Source of the DNA: Azotimanducus chitobiosivorans
Lineage (GTDB): Bacteria; Pseudomonadota; Gammaproteobacteria; Pseudomonadales; Azotimanducaceae
Reading direction: 5' to 3'
NCBI GenBank assembly: GCA_965200235.1
Contig: OZ241339.1
Location: 2,914,001-2,978,000, forward strand
DNA: 64,000 nucleotides
Both the position numbers and the translations under genes were made by a program. Shown here piece by piece: positions 26,100-34,830 of the stretch. Position 1 is the stretch's first letter. Each line of letters opens with the position of its first letter. The notes beneath the pieces were generated by a model, which did not search any database, was not told the origin of the DNA, and saw only the letters and a list, made by a program, of their open reading frames with translations.

Positions 26100-26622
26100 C
26101 AGCGCCCAATCCGGAGCGGTGGTGTTCACTGAACAGCAGGTCACCAAAGCGATTGATCAACTCGCGGCGCGCTTGACCGCGCGACTTGCCGGCTCGGAGC
26201 CTACGCTTGTCTGCATGATGAACGGCGGATTCGTCCTGAGCGCCGCCATCATGCAGCGCCTCGCGCTGCCAATGCGACTCGACTATGTGCATGTGAGCCG
26301 CTATCGGGACGGCGCGCGCGGCGGCGACATCGAGTGGCGTGTGCGGCCCGGGGCTTCGATCAACGGTCGCACCGTGCTCTTGGTCGATGACATATGCGAC
26401 GAAGGGCTAAGTCTGGCTGCGGCGAAGAATGCCCTGCATTCTGCCGGCGCGCGCGAAGTCGTGACGGCGGTGCTGGTGCAAAGGTGCGGCGTGCCTCGGA
26501 GCGCGGCGGCGGACTTCGCAGCGCTCGAATGCGGCCCCGGGTTTCTCGTCGGCTGGGGAATGGATCATGATGGGCTTGGCCGCAATTCGATGCATATCAA
26601 AATGCTGGAATCGGACGAGTAG
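26092..26622 (+). CDS. hpt: Hypoxanthine-guanine phosphoribosyltransferase
   Basis: 176 residues from the ATG at 26092 inside the end of the MscS gene. The PRPP-binding loop LLVDDICDEGLSLAAAK and the N-terminal CMMNGGFVLSAAIM are typical. It converts hypoxanthine (and guanine) to IMP/GMP. The gene lies directly before a purine nucleoside phosphorylase relative, so the two form a purine-salvage pair. Confidence 0.9.
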   Translation: MTDSAQSGAVVFTEQQVTKAIDQLAARLTARLAGSEPTLVCMMNGGFVLSAAIMQRLALPMRLDYVHVSRYRDGARGGDIEWRVRPGASINGRTVLLVDDICDEGLSLAAAKNALHSAGAREVVTAVLVQRCGVPRSAAADFAALECGPGFLVGWGMDHDGLGRNSMHIKMLESDE

Positions 26623-26627
26623 GGCGA

Positions 26628-27386
26628 ATGAGCGCAATTGGCATCATTGGCGGCAGCGGCTTGGCGAGACCGCCTGAACTTGAAATGAGCGTTGATCTTG
26701 CGACACCCTATGGCGAGGCATCCGGCCCTGCGCATCAAGGCATCATTGCTGGTCGAGAAGTCATCTTCCTGCCGCGTCACGGCACGCCGCGACGATTCGC
26801 GCCGCACTCGGTCAACTACCGAGCCAATCTGTGGATGCTGAAAGCCTGCGGTGCGCGCGACATCATTGCCTTGAGCTGCGTTGGCGCGATCAATCCACGG
26901 CTTCGCCCGGGCGATTTGGTGGTGCCTGATCAGCTCATCGACTACACCTACGGGCGTCTGCACAGTCTTGATCTCGAAGACGACGCCCACACGGGACATT
27001 TTGACTTCTCCGAACCATTCACGTCCGTCTTGCGCGACACGCTGCTCGCATCCGCGGACGGCTCATCATCATCTGGGCGGCTCGTGGACGCAGGCTGCTA
27101 CGGCGTGACGCAAGGCCCGAGATTCGAGACGGCAGCGGAAATTCGGCGGCTCGCCCAAGACGGCTGCGACATCGTTGGCATGACGCTCATGCCTGAAGCG
27201 TCGCTTGCCCGGGCGCTCGGCCTTGGCTATGCGGCGCTTTGTCCTGTGGTCAATATGGCGGCAGGCTGCGGTGACGGTGCGGTAGAAATAGACGCACTGC
27301 TCGCGCTCATGGTGGAATTTGAACCCGAACTATTGGCGGTCATGAGACGCGCTTGTGAGACATTGACCACAAACACCAAGGCATAA
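26628..27386 (+). CDS. S-methyl-5'-thioinosine phosphorylase (PNP/MTAP family)
   Basis: 252 residues. Recognised from IGIIGGSGL, FLPRHGTPRRFAPHSVNYRAN, LSCVGAIN, GCYGVTQGPRFETAAEIRRL and VGMTLMPEASLARALG. The MTAP/MTIP subgroup splits methylthioinosine (from polyamine or quorum-signal synthesis) into hypoxanthine and methylthioribose-1-phosphate. The hpt gene 5 bp upstream would reuse the hypoxanthine, which favours MTIP over MTAP. A plain MTAP cannot be excluded by eye. Confidence 0.88.
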   Translation: MSAIGIIGGSGLARPPELEMSVDLATPYGEASGPAHQGIIAGREVIFLPRHGTPRRFAPHSVNYRANLWMLKACGARDIIALSCVGAINPRLRPGDLVVPDQLIDYTYGRLHSLDLEDDAHTGHFDFSEPFTSVLRDTLLASADGSSSSGRLVDAGCYGVTQGPRFETAAEIRRLAQDGCDIVGMTLMPEASLARALGLGYAALCPVVNMAAGCGDGAVEIDALLALMVEFEPELLAVMRRACETLTTNTKA

Positions 27387-27508
27387 CCTTATTCTACATA
27401 ATAATCACCTTAATATGTTTCGCTATCCGTGACAATTCGCCGAAGGAGGTATTGCAAAGCGGTTAACCTAGGATTACCGTAAGGCATACGAGGGAGTGCA
27501 CATTTCCA

Positions 27509-28183
27509 GTGAGAGCGAATAGGATTTCGGAACATTCTGTCCATGTGTATATTGTGGATAGTCAAGCGCTTTGGCGATCTTCCGCAGCATTGCTGGTGAA
27601 TCAAATCCAAGGCTGCCGGGTGACCGGAGAAGCCGATTCGGGCGAAGTAGCGGTTGACATGGTGCGCCGCAACCCGCCGGACCTCATCCTCATGGAGGTC
27701 ACACTGCCCGGCATCGGCGGTATCGAAGCGGTGAAGCGAATGCGCCGCACGGACAGCACCGTGAAGATCATCATGCTGACATCGGTTGCGGCTGAGCCCT
27801 ACCCGTCACGGGCGATGCAAGTAGGCGCAGACGGCTATTTGACCAAGCGATCAAGTGTGCGCGAACTTGACATGTGTATTCGTGCCGTGCTGTCGGGTCA
27901 GAGTTACATCTGCCCGGAAGTCGCGAATACCATGGCGATTGCCAGCTTGTCTTCGGACCTTGAGTCGCCCTTTGAAGCGCTGTCGGTTCGCGAGCTCCAG
28001 ATCGCAACATTGATCATGCACGGTCAGCGGGTGGCGGACATCGCCGCGCAGTTGCACCTGAGTCCAAAAACCATCAATAGCTACAGATACAGGATTTTTG
28101 AGAAGCTATCCGTTGACAGCGACGTAGAACTCGTTATCTTGGCAACTCAGAACGGACTCATGGAGTGGCTTCACGAAGCCTGA
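27509..28183 (+). CDS. gacA: GacA/UvrY-like response regulator with Glu at the phosphorylation site
   Basis: 224 residues, GTG start. It aligns with GacA over its full length: TGEADSGE, LPGIGGIEA, MQVGADGYLTK, SGQSYICPEVA and the C-terminal LuxR-type HTH (LSPKTINSYRYRIFEKLSVDSDVEL). However, the phospho-acceptor Asp of GacA (LMDV) is Glu63 here (LMEVTLPG), and the acidic pair is IVDSQ instead of VVDDH. The conserved Thr and Lys remain. This may be a constitutively active or phosphorylation-independent regulator of the Gac/Rsm sRNA pathway. Confidence 0.85.
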   Translation: MRANRISEHSVHVYIVDSQALWRSSAALLVNQIQGCRVTGEADSGEVAVDMVRRNPPDLILMEVTLPGIGGIEAVKRMRRTDSTVKIIMLTSVAAEPYPSRAMQVGADGYLTKRSSVRELDMCIRAVLSGQSYICPEVANTMAIASLSSDLESPFEALSVRELQIATLIMHGQRVADIAAQLHLSPKTINSYRYRIFEKLSVDSDVELVILATQNGLMEWLHEA

Positions 28184-28209
28184 GGTATTGATCCAAATAG
28201 ACATGCGAG

Positions 28210-28230
28210 GTGCCAGAGGCGATCTGGCAC
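28210..28230. other. 8-bp perfect inverted repeat before djlA
   Basis: GTGCCAGA and TCTGGCAC separated by ggcga. No T tract follows. It could be a weak terminator for the regulator gene, a mRNA hairpin or an operator. It overlaps an alternative GTG start for djlA, which argues for the later ATG. Confidence 0.5.
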
Positions 28231-28233
28231 CGA

Positions 28234-29061
28234 ATGAATAGGCTCGGGCGTTCTGCGGTGGGAAAGGTCATCGGCACGCTGCTCGGGCTGCTTGCGGGCG
28301 GCATCATCGGTGCTGTCGCCGGTTTTCTTGTCGGCTATGTGTTTGATTTCTCGCGCGAGGCGCTCGTGCGCCGTGCGCGGCCGGTTCACCAGTCGCACAC
28401 GAGCGATGTATTCTTTGCCACCACCTTTGCGGTGATGGGGCATCTCGCCAAGGCTGACGGGCGCGTCTCCGAGTACGAGATTCAAGCGGCTGAGCACGTC
28501 ATGCGCGAAATGCGCTTGAACGACGCCAAGCGTGCTGAGGCAAGAACACTCTTTCGGCAAGGCAAATCGCCGGAGTTTGACCTTCACGCCGCGCTTGATG
28601 AATTCAATGAAGCCTGCGGGCGACGGCTGAATCTGAAGATGATGTTCTTGCAGATTCAGTTCTCGGCGGTCTGGGCCGATGGCGATTTCAGCCAGTCCGA
28701 GCGCGATGTGCTTGTTCGAATCGCGCAGCGGCTTGGTGTCCCTGAACAGATTTTTCGCCAGATTGAAGCCATGGTCGGTGCATTCGCGAGACGTGCCAGC
28801 GACGGTGCTTGGCAAGATACGGGCAGGAGTGAAGCGCACGCGCGGCACAGCGAGCTGCGCGACGCCTACGCCATTCTTGGCGTCGATCCGAAGAATAGTC
28901 ATGAAGAGATCAAGCGCGCGTACCGCAAGCTCATGAACCAGCACCATCCCGACAAGCTCATCGCCAAAGGCCTGCCGGAAGAGATGATGGAAGTCGCGAC
29001 GCGGCGCGCAGCAGAGATTCAGAATGCCTATGAACTGGTCAAGCGTTCGCGCGGCGCGTGA
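28234..29061 (+). CDS. djlA: DjlA-type co-chaperone (TerB-like + J domain)
   Basis: 275 residues from the ATG at 28234. The N-terminal glycine-rich membrane helix (KVIGTLLGLLAGGIIGAVAG) has dimer-type GxxxG spacing, then a TerB-like all-helical domain (FAVMGHLAKADGRVSEYEI ... AVWADGDFSQSERDVL), then a C-terminal J domain with the HPD motif (MNQHHPDKLIAKG). DjlA is an inner-membrane DnaK co-chaperone that stimulates envelope-stress signalling. A GTG at 28210 is possible but lies in a hairpin. Confidence 0.9.
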   Translation: MNRLGRSAVGKVIGTLLGLLAGGIIGAVAGFLVGYVFDFSREALVRRARPVHQSHTSDVFFATTFAVMGHLAKADGRVSEYEIQAAEHVMREMRLNDAKRAEARTLFRQGKSPEFDLHAALDEFNEACGRRLNLKMMFLQIQFSAVWADGDFSQSERDVLVRIAQRLGVPEQIFRQIEAMVGAFARRASDGAWQDTGRSEAHARHSELRDAYAILGVDPKNSHEEIKRAYRKLMNQHHPDKLIAKGLPEEMMEVATRRAAEIQNAYELVKRSRGA

Positions 29062-29071
29062 AGTGCTCGCA

Positions 29072-29095
29072 GCGCATGAGTGTGAACACGCCCCA
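29072..29095. repeat. Degenerate solo end of mobile-repeat family F6
   Basis: The sequence just after djlA resembles the terminal repeat of 49845-50087 (shared core AGTGTGAACACGCCC) with one extra base. A likely scar of a lost element. Confidence 0.45.
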
Positions 29096-29109
29096 ACTCA
29101 TCAATGATG

Positions 29110-29547
29110 TTATCGTTGAAGCGCAGTTGATGGCATCGTTTCTGCGCAGCCGCAGCCTTCATGCCGCCGGCACAGGCGGAAATTGAAGAAGTGGCCAAGC
29201 GCAATAATGCTCGCTCCGATGAGGGTCAACAGTCTTTCCCAAGTATGGCCGAGCAGATCGTGGCCAAGGAAGGCAGCCGCGCCAAGCAGGAGCAGTCCTG
29301 CACCGCCAACAAGCACGAGTTGGTAGCGTTTGTGCTTGGTGCAGCCCAGCGTCAGGGCGTAGGCGCTCACAGGGAACACGGCGATCAGCATCCACAAATG
29401 ATACAACTCGTCGTCGAGCGACAGAGCTGCGACCGACGGCAGCATGACAGCGGCCAGCGGCATCGCAAGGCAATGAATGGCGCACAGCAGCGATAGGCCT
29501 ATCGCCATCTTGTCGGAAATTTCTTGCAGTGTTTTCATAGTGCGCAT
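29110..29547 (-). CDS. MerC-domain membrane protein
   Basis: 145 residues with four membrane helices. The MerC signature is the paired Cys in the first helix (LLCAIHCLAMPL), with further Cys at TLGCTK and a C-terminal Cys cluster (CRRHEGCGCAE) that may bind metal. MerC proteins carry Hg(II) inwards in mer operons, but isolated MerC-like genes are common and their substrate is unknown. No merA, merT or merR is nearby. Confidence 0.85.
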   Translation of the reverse strand: MRTMKTLQEISDKMAIGLSLLCAIHCLAMPLAAVMLPSVAALSLDDELYHLWMLIAVFPVSAYALTLGCTKHKRYQLVLVGGAGLLLLGAAAFLGHDLLGHTWERLLTLIGASIIALGHFFNFRLCRRHEGCGCAETMPSTALQR

Positions 29548-29656
29548 TCTACTTGGGTAGCGTCATTTCCGTTTCCCGCTACGTCACTTCCTGTGGCTCG
29601 CAGTCGGTATCGCAAATCTTATGATTACGCAAATTCTTTCAGACGAAGCAAACCAT

Positions 29657-31069
29657 TCAAGCGTTCACCAGCGACTTGACTGGCGAATCCCGGTGGCGCA
29701 TAGGCTTTCGATCTTGACGGAACAGTCCAACCCCGTCGTACACCACACGGTCGGCGTAGGCGTCAATCCACAGTGCGTTCGGATTTCGCCGTGCTATGGT
29801 GACTTTTGATCGATCCTTGGCGTCGGCTGGGCTGCGAATCAGCTTGAATATGACGATGCCGTCGTCTCCGCCGTCAATGCGTGACACCGGCTCCGAGACC
29901 ACCGAAACGACTTCGATCTTGCCTTTGAAGTGGCTCAGGGCGAGCCGCGCGTGCGATTCCACGCCGGAAAGCCCTTTTTGTGATTCGTTCAGCAATTGCC
30001 AAGCACGCTCAATCGGCACATTGAATGCTTTGTGTCCGACGATGTCGCGGCCGCAAAAGAAATAGTGATTCTCAATGCCCTTTCGCCGCAACGCTCGCTG
30101 CAAGGTGCGCAAGGCTTCGGCATCGTCGTTGATGCCGCGGATAATGGGAGCTTGATTGTCAATGCTGACCCAAGGTCGAAGAGCCAATTCGCCCACCGCG
30201 TGCGCTGTTGACGGGTGCCAGGTCTGGCCGCGAAGAAATTCATCGGGATGATTGAAATGCAGCATCATGCGAAGCTGAACATCGGGGTAGTGGGCGTGAA
30301 AGTCATCGATCATCGCGAAGAACGCAGCGTCAAATCGGTCTGGATAGAATGCGAGTTCCTTGGTGCCAATGCGAATCGACTCGATGCCAACATCAGCAAG
30401 CGCCGAGAGCCAGGCACCGAGCCGCCGATTGCTGAGCACCATGGGGTCGCCGCCCGAAAGGAGGACTTCGCGCAGTTCGCCTCGGCCTGAGCGAGGGTGT
30501 GTGCCGCCGTTGTTTTTCACCAGACGATTGTGCTGCTCGATATAGGCGACGACTTCGCCTGTGTCGGCGAGTCCTTTGGAGGCGATTCTTCCGTCGGGGC
30601 GACTGACCTCCTTGCCTGCAATGAGTTCTTCGCGATAGCAAAAGCGGCAATGCGCTGAACAGGTCGAAGCGACATAAATGAGGGCGAGTTCATATTTGTG
30701 CAGGAGTCCCTCAACCGGACTGTAGTTCATTTGGCCAGCAGGGTCGGCTGTGCCAGCGAGGTCGAATGTCTCCTTCGGGCTGGCCTTGACGAGCGTTTGC
30801 AGCGGCTGGCTGTGCTTCGCCAGTTCAAAGTAGTGGCGCGTCAGCTTGACGGGCATGCGCGCCTCAATGTCATGCATCGTGTCCTTGTGCTGTTCGATCG
30901 CGGCAAGCTCGCTTTCGCTATAAAACGCCCGCATGTCTTCCGGGACGCGCCCTCGCAGAAACTTGTCGAGCCCCGTGACGATTTGTCGATCATACTTGGC
31001 TTGAGGGATGGAATTGAGAAACGTCTGTCTTGGGGCGATGCGGTCGCGCACCTGTTCAATCGGCATCAT
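29657..31069 (-). CDS. KamA-family radical SAM aminomutase (lysine 2,3-aminomutase-like)
   Basis: 470 residues. The radical SAM cluster is Cys137, Cys141 and Cys144 (TCSAHCRFCYREE). LLSGGDPMVLSNRRL and a PLP-binding C-terminal part follow. It is longer than the EF-P-modifying EpmB (about 340) and closer in layout to KamA. The product could be beta-lysine (osmolyte or lysine breakdown) or another beta-amino acid. No lysine-fermentation genes or efp are adjacent. It is alone on this strand before trmB, 53 bp away. Confidence 0.82.
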   Translation of the reverse strand: MMPIEQVRDRIAPRQTFLNSIPQAKYDRQIVTGLDKFLRGRVPEDMRAFYSESELAAIEQHKDTMHDIEARMPVKLTRHYFELAKHSQPLQTLVKASPKETFDLAGTADPAGQMNYSPVEGLLHKYELALIYVASTCSAHCRFCYREELIAGKEVSRPDGRIASKGLADTGEVVAYIEQHNRLVKNNGGTHPRSGRGELREVLLSGGDPMVLSNRRLGAWLSALADVGIESIRIGTKELAFYPDRFDAAFFAMIDDFHAHYPDVQLRMMLHFNHPDEFLRGQTWHPSTAHAVGELALRPWVSIDNQAPIIRGINDDAEALRTLQRALRRKGIENHYFFCGRDIVGHKAFNVPIERAWQLLNESQKGLSGVESHARLALSHFKGKIEVVSVVSEPVSRIDGGDDGIVIFKLIRSPADAKDRSKVTIARRNPNALWIDAYADRVVYDGVGLFRQDRKPMRHRDSPVKSLVNA

Positions 31070-31122
31070 CTATTGGCGTGCGTGGGGTGAGCCATGATAC
31101 GTGACTAGTGCTCCGTAGGAAG

Positions 31123-31830
31123 TCACGATAGCGGATTTGCAGCCGTGCCTTCCGGCCTGCAGCGGAACACAAGGTCAAATATCCGATTGCCGAGCGCTTG
31201 ACCGCGCTGTTCGAAGCGTGTCGATGGTCGTGCGCCAGCGTCCAGAGCGAAACATCCCTCGCCCGCAACGTTTTCCAAGCGAGCTTCCGCGTCGCACACT
31301 GCGAGCATTGACGTCGCATAATCCGCATTGTCCGTTGCCAGCCGCAGCATGCCACGAGGACGCAGGCAAGCCGCCAGTTCGGCGATGAATTCAGCGTTCA
31401 CGAGGCGGCGCTTGTGATGCCGCTTCTTTGGCCACGGGTCGGGGAAGTAGATGTGAACCTCGGAGAGGCTTCTAGGTGCGAGCATCGTCTGAACAGCGCT
31501 GCGCGCATCGCAGTCCATGATGCGCACATTCGTAAGTGAGGTCGCGTGAATCGCCTTCAGCGCGTTTGCGATGCTCGGCTGAAAGACCTCCATGCCAAGA
31601 CAGTTGAAATGCTTGTGTTCTTGCGCGAAGGCGAGCAGTGAAGTGCCTGTCCCAAATCCGATTTCGAGCATCAGCGGCGCTTCCCGGCCAAAGCTTGCCG
31701 CCGCATCAAGAGGTTGGTCGGCGCTTAGCATGTAGGCGGGGCTCAGTTCATCAATGGCTCGGGCCTGCGCCGAAGACAGTCGGCCCATGCGCCGAATATA
31801 GAGCTTAGGATCGTGCAATGCTGATGACAA
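31123..31830 (-). CDS. trmB: tRNA (guanine-N7-)-methyltransferase
   Basis: 235 residues with the TrmB signatures LEIGFGTGTSL (SAM binding), GMEVFQPSIANAL, VHIYFPDPWPKKRHHKRRL and a C-terminal TRFEQRG. It methylates G46 of tRNAs. Its start overlaps the end of the DUF423 gene by 26 nt, so they are co-transcribed. Confidence 0.95.
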   Translation of the reverse strand: MSSALHDPKLYIRRMGRLSSAQARAIDELSPAYMLSADQPLDAAASFGREAPLMLEIGFGTGTSLLAFAQEHKHFNCLGMEVFQPSIANALKAIHATSLTNVRIMDCDARSAVQTMLAPRSLSEVHIYFPDPWPKKRHHKRRLVNAEFIAELAACLRPRGMLRLATDNADYATSMLAVCDAEARLENVAGEGCFALDAGARPSTRFEQRGQALGNRIFDLVFRCRPEGTAANPLS

Positions 31831-32197
31831 CGAGCGCCCAGCCAGCCAAAAAAGCCAATCCGCCCAAGGGTGTCACCATGCCAAGCATGCGCGGCGCGCC
31901 GAGCGCCATCAAATAAAGTGAGCCGCTAAAGAGGACGATGCCGACAATGAAGGCAATCGCTGCCTGCGGCAGGAGCCCGGACGACGACGGCACGGTCATG
32001 GTTCTCAGCCAGATGAGAATGAGCGCGAGCGCCAGCAGTGACAGGCTGTGAATGAAGTGATAGTTGAGGCCGGTTTGGAACCATTCGAGGGCTTCGCTTG
32101 TCAGTCTCGAACGCAAGGAATGCGCGCCGAACGCGCCGAGCAGGACACCGACTCCGGTGAGCGATGCGCCCCAGATGAGAATGGCTTGCGGCGACAT
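31805..32197 (-). CDS. DUF423 (YgdD-like) inner membrane protein
   Basis: 130 residues with four membrane helices. LLGAFGAHSLRSRL, FQTGLNYHFIHSLSLLAL and the C-terminal MLGMVTPLGGLAFLAGWALV are diagnostic for DUF423. Function unknown. It sits between rpoH (14 bp upstream) and trmB, and is probably read with both. Confidence 0.92.
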   Translation of the reverse strand: MSPQAILIWGASLTGVGVLLGAFGAHSLRSRLTSEALEWFQTGLNYHFIHSLSLLALALILIWLRTMTVPSSSGLLPQAAIAFIVGIVLFSGSLYLMALGAPRMLGMVTPLGGLAFLAGWALVVISIARS

Positions 32198-32211
32198 GCG
32201 CGGAGCGAGCT

Positions 32212-33090
32212 TCAGGCCGCGACGAGGAACTCCTCGTAGTCGGCCATCGCCGCACGCAGCTTTTTCATAGCGTTGGCTTCAAGCTGGCGGATGCGTTCGG
32301 CGGAGACGCCGTACTCAGCGGCTAATTCGTGCAAGGTCGCCTTCTTGTCGGAGAGCCAGCGACGACGCAGAATATCGCGGCTACGCTCATCAAGGTCACC
32401 CATGGCAGTGGCCAAGTCGTCGTTCCACGCGGATTCGAAGTCCGTTTCGATGACTTCGGCTTCGGGGTTGTCATTCGCGTCGAAGAGATAATCCGCCGGA
32501 TGGAAGCTCGATTCATCGGAATCAGCATCGGCAAAGCCGTCAAACGCCACGTCCGATGCGGACAGCCGGCTTTCCATGCGGGTCACTTCCTCTGGATTGA
32601 CGCCGAGATCGCGCGCGACCGATTCAGTTTCGTCCTTGGTGAGCCAGCCGAGGCGCGACTTGGCGCTGCGCAGGTTGAAAAAGAGTTTGCGCTGCGCCTT
32701 GGTGGTGGCGGTCTTGACAATACGCCAGTTGCGCAGGATGAATTCGTGCATCTCGGCCTTGATCCAGTGCACTGCGAACGACACGAGTCGAACGCCTTTT
32801 TCGGGGTTGAAGCGCTTGACGGCTTTCATGAGGCCGACGTTGCCTTCTTGAATGAGGTCGCCAAGCGGCAGGCCGTAGCCGCTGTAGGAGCGCGCAAGAT
32901 GCACGACAAATCGAAGGTGCGCAAGAACGAGCCCGCGTGCGGCGTCAAGGTCGTTCTCGTAGTAGAAGCGGTGGCTAAGCGCTTTTTCCTCTTCAAGGCT
33001 CAAGATTGGCAGGCTGTTCACCACCGAGACATAGGCGTTCAGGTCGCCACCCGGCGACAGGTCGTTATATGTGATGAGCGCTGTTGACAT
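32212..33090 (-). CDS. rpoH: RNA polymerase heat-shock sigma factor sigma-32
   Basis: 292 residues, normal RpoH length. Region 2 (LRFVVHLARSYSGYGLPLGDLIQEGNVGLM), the RpoH box (QRKLFFNLRSAKSRLGW) and region 4 (LHELAAEYGVSAERIRQLEANAMKKL) are all present. ATG at 33090 has AGGAG upstream. It directs heat-shock transcription. Gene order ftsY-ftsE-ftsX-rpoH is the same as in E. coli. A perfect CIRCE sequence lies in its promoter region, pointing to additional HrcA control. Confidence 0.96.
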   Translation of the reverse strand: MSTALITYNDLSPGGDLNAYVSVVNSLPILSLEEEKALSHRFYYENDLDAARGLVLAHLRFVVHLARSYSGYGLPLGDLIQEGNVGLMKAVKRFNPEKGVRLVSFAVHWIKAEMHEFILRNWRIVKTATTKAQRKLFFNLRSAKSRLGWLTKDETESVARDLGVNPEEVTRMESRLSASDVAFDGFADADSDESSFHPADYLFDANDNPEAEVIETDFESAWNDDLATAMGDLDERSRDILRRRWLSDKKATLHELAAEYGVSAERIRQLEANAMKKLRAAMADYEEFLVAA

Positions 33091-33138
33091 GATCGACTAC
33101 TCCTGTGTTGGCTCGGACTCACCTCACCGCTGCGCATT

Positions 33139-33165
33139 TTAGCACTCCCTTTATAAGAGTGCTAA
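33139..33165 (-). promoter_or_regulatory. CIRCE operator (HrcA-binding) upstream of rpoH
   Basis: TTAGCACTC (33139-33147), a 9-bp spacer and GAGTGCTAA (33157-33165) match the CIRCE consensus exactly. It lies 49 bp upstream of the rpoH start and 12 bp past the end of ftsX. Read on the minus strand, the spacer contains TATAAA, a possible -10, so HrcA binding would block a local rpoH promoter. CIRCE normally controls groESL and dnaK operons. Confidence 0.88.
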
Positions 33166-33177
33166 CTGACAATATGG

Positions 33178-34152
33178 TCATATTTCGAGCGATTTCAAGC
33201 GCCGTCTGCACGCCCCTTGCGCACCGAGGGCGCCTATCAAGGCCGCCACGACAAGTATGAGCATGACAAGCGAAGCATCAAATCCGAGCGCGGACACGTC
33301 GATGCCGTAGCTGCCAAGAAACGCAAGCGCCGGTTCGCGCAGTACCAGAATGCCAATCGAGATCAGCATGGTGGCCACAAGGCCGCCGCCGAGCCCGTAC
33401 AGGACACCAAAGTAGATGAATGGCCGACGCATGAAGCGCGGCGTCGCCCCAACGAGGCTCATCACCTGTAGTTCAGCGAGTCGCGATTCAATCACAAGGC
33501 GCACTGAGCTTGCCGTGACCAGCAGTGCGCCGACACCAAAGAGCACCGCCAATATGAGGGACAGGCGCTCGACCAATTCCGAGAGCGCCAAGACGCGGTT
33601 CAGCCACAGCCCTTCGCTGACGACATCGCGCACCTCTTCAATGGACTCAAGTTCCTCGACTAGGCGCGCCATGTCGCTCGCGAGCAGGCCAGTCGCTGGC
33701 ACAAGGTCGAAGGCGCTCGGCAGCGGATTGCTCGTCAAATCTTCAACGAGTGAGTCGAGGCCGATCAACTCACTGAATTGATCAAGCGCGGCATCGGGCG
33801 AGACATGAATCGCAGACTCGATGCGCGCGTCCTCCTCAAGAAGGCTTTGCAGTGCCGTCACGCGCTCGCTTGTGATGCCAGCTTCCAAGTACAGGGTGAC
33901 GCCCGGACTCGTGGACCATGGTCCGGTGATGAGCTGCAGTCCCGTTTGAATCAAGTACAGCCCGAGCGGCAGCGAGAGCGCGATGCCGATCAGCGTCCAT
34001 GCGAGCAGGCTGGCGATGAGATTCTGTGTGATGTGCTCGAAGGATTCTCTGAACAGCAAAGCGTGTTCGCGCACCCACGCGATGATGCGTGCGCCAACGC
34101 CGCCATCGCGCGGCGCTGATTGATTCCACAGCTCGGGCGTTGAGTCCTTCAT
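33178..34152 (-). CDS. ftsX: Cell division protein FtsX
   Basis: 324 residues: a cytoplasmic N-tail, TM1 (about 45-68), a periplasmic loop (about 70-190) and three C-terminal helices, as expected for FtsX. ATG overlaps the ftsE stop by 4 nt. With FtsE it forms the ABC-like complex that activates septal peptidoglycan hydrolases through EnvC-type partners. Confidence 0.93.
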   Translation of the reverse strand: MKDSTPELWNQSAPRDGGVGARIIAWVREHALLFRESFEHITQNLIASLLAWTLIGIALSLPLGLYLIQTGLQLITGPWSTSPGVTLYLEAGITSERVTALQSLLEEDARIESAIHVSPDAALDQFSELIGLDSLVEDLTSNPLPSAFDLVPATGLLASDMARLVEELESIEEVRDVVSEGLWLNRVLALSELVERLSLILAVLFGVGALLVTASSVRLVIESRLAELQVMSLVGATPRFMRRPFIYFGVLYGLGGGLVATMLISIGILVLREPALAFLGSYGIDVSALGFDASLVMLILVVAALIGALGAQGACRRRLKSLEI

Positions 34153-34829
34153 GACTTCATGTGTCCGACAAGTTCACCTTCGCGAAGCTCAATGAATGGC
34201 GCCCCAAACGCCTCGATCAGCGCGAGGTCGTGGCTCGCGACGATGACCGTGGTGCCGATCTCGCGAAACTCACGAAACAGGCGCATGACACTCTTCGACA
34301 TCTCCGGGTCCAAGTTGCCCGTTGGCTCGTCGGCGAGCAGCAGGCGCGGACGGTTGACGAGCGCGCGCGCGATGCCGACCCGCTGCTGCTCACCTGTGGA
34401 CAGTTGTTCTGGAAACACATCGCCCTTGTCATCAAGCCCCATGATGGCGAGCGCATTGAGCGCACGCGACTCCATCAGCGCCCGTGACCGCCCGCTGATC
34501 CGCAAGGGCAGCATGACGTTGTCGAGTACCGTGCGAGCACTCAGCAAGTGGTGCTCCTGAAACACCACCCCAAGTTGCTGGCGAAAGCGCGGCAGCTGCC
34601 CGCCCTTCAGCGTTGCGAGATTGACATCGCCCACAACCACCTGCCCGTAGGTCGGCGGAAACTGATTCATGATGAGCCGCAGCAGGGTTGTTTTGCCTGC
34701 GCCGGAATGACCTGTGACGAAAGTGATGGTGCCGGGCTCGAAGGTGTGCGAGACGCTTTGCAGTGCGCCACGCGATCGGCCTACGAACTTTTTGGTGACT
34801 TCGGTCAACCGCACGCCAAGACCGAACAT
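34149..34829 (-). CDS. ftsE: Cell division ATP-binding protein FtsE
   Basis: 226 residues from the ATG at 34829 (MFGLGVRLTEVTKKF). Walker A GHSGAGKTTLLR, Q-loop VFQEHHLL, signature LSTGEQQRVGIARAL, Walker B LLLADEPTGNLD and H-loop ASHDLAL are all intact. It starts 1 bp after the ftsY stop and overlaps ftsX. ATPase partner of FtsX at the divisome. Confidence 0.95.
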   Translation of the reverse strand: MFGLGVRLTEVTKKFVGRSRGALQSVSHTFEPGTITFVTGHSGAGKTTLLRLIMNQFPPTYGQVVVGDVNLATLKGGQLPRFRQQLGVVFQEHHLLSARTVLDNVMLPLRISGRSRALMESRALNALAIMGLDDKGDVFPEQLSTGEQQRVGIARALVNRPRLLLADEPTGNLDPEMSKSVMRLFREFREIGTTVIVASHDLALIEAFGAPFIELREGELVGHMKS

Positions 34830-34830
34830 G

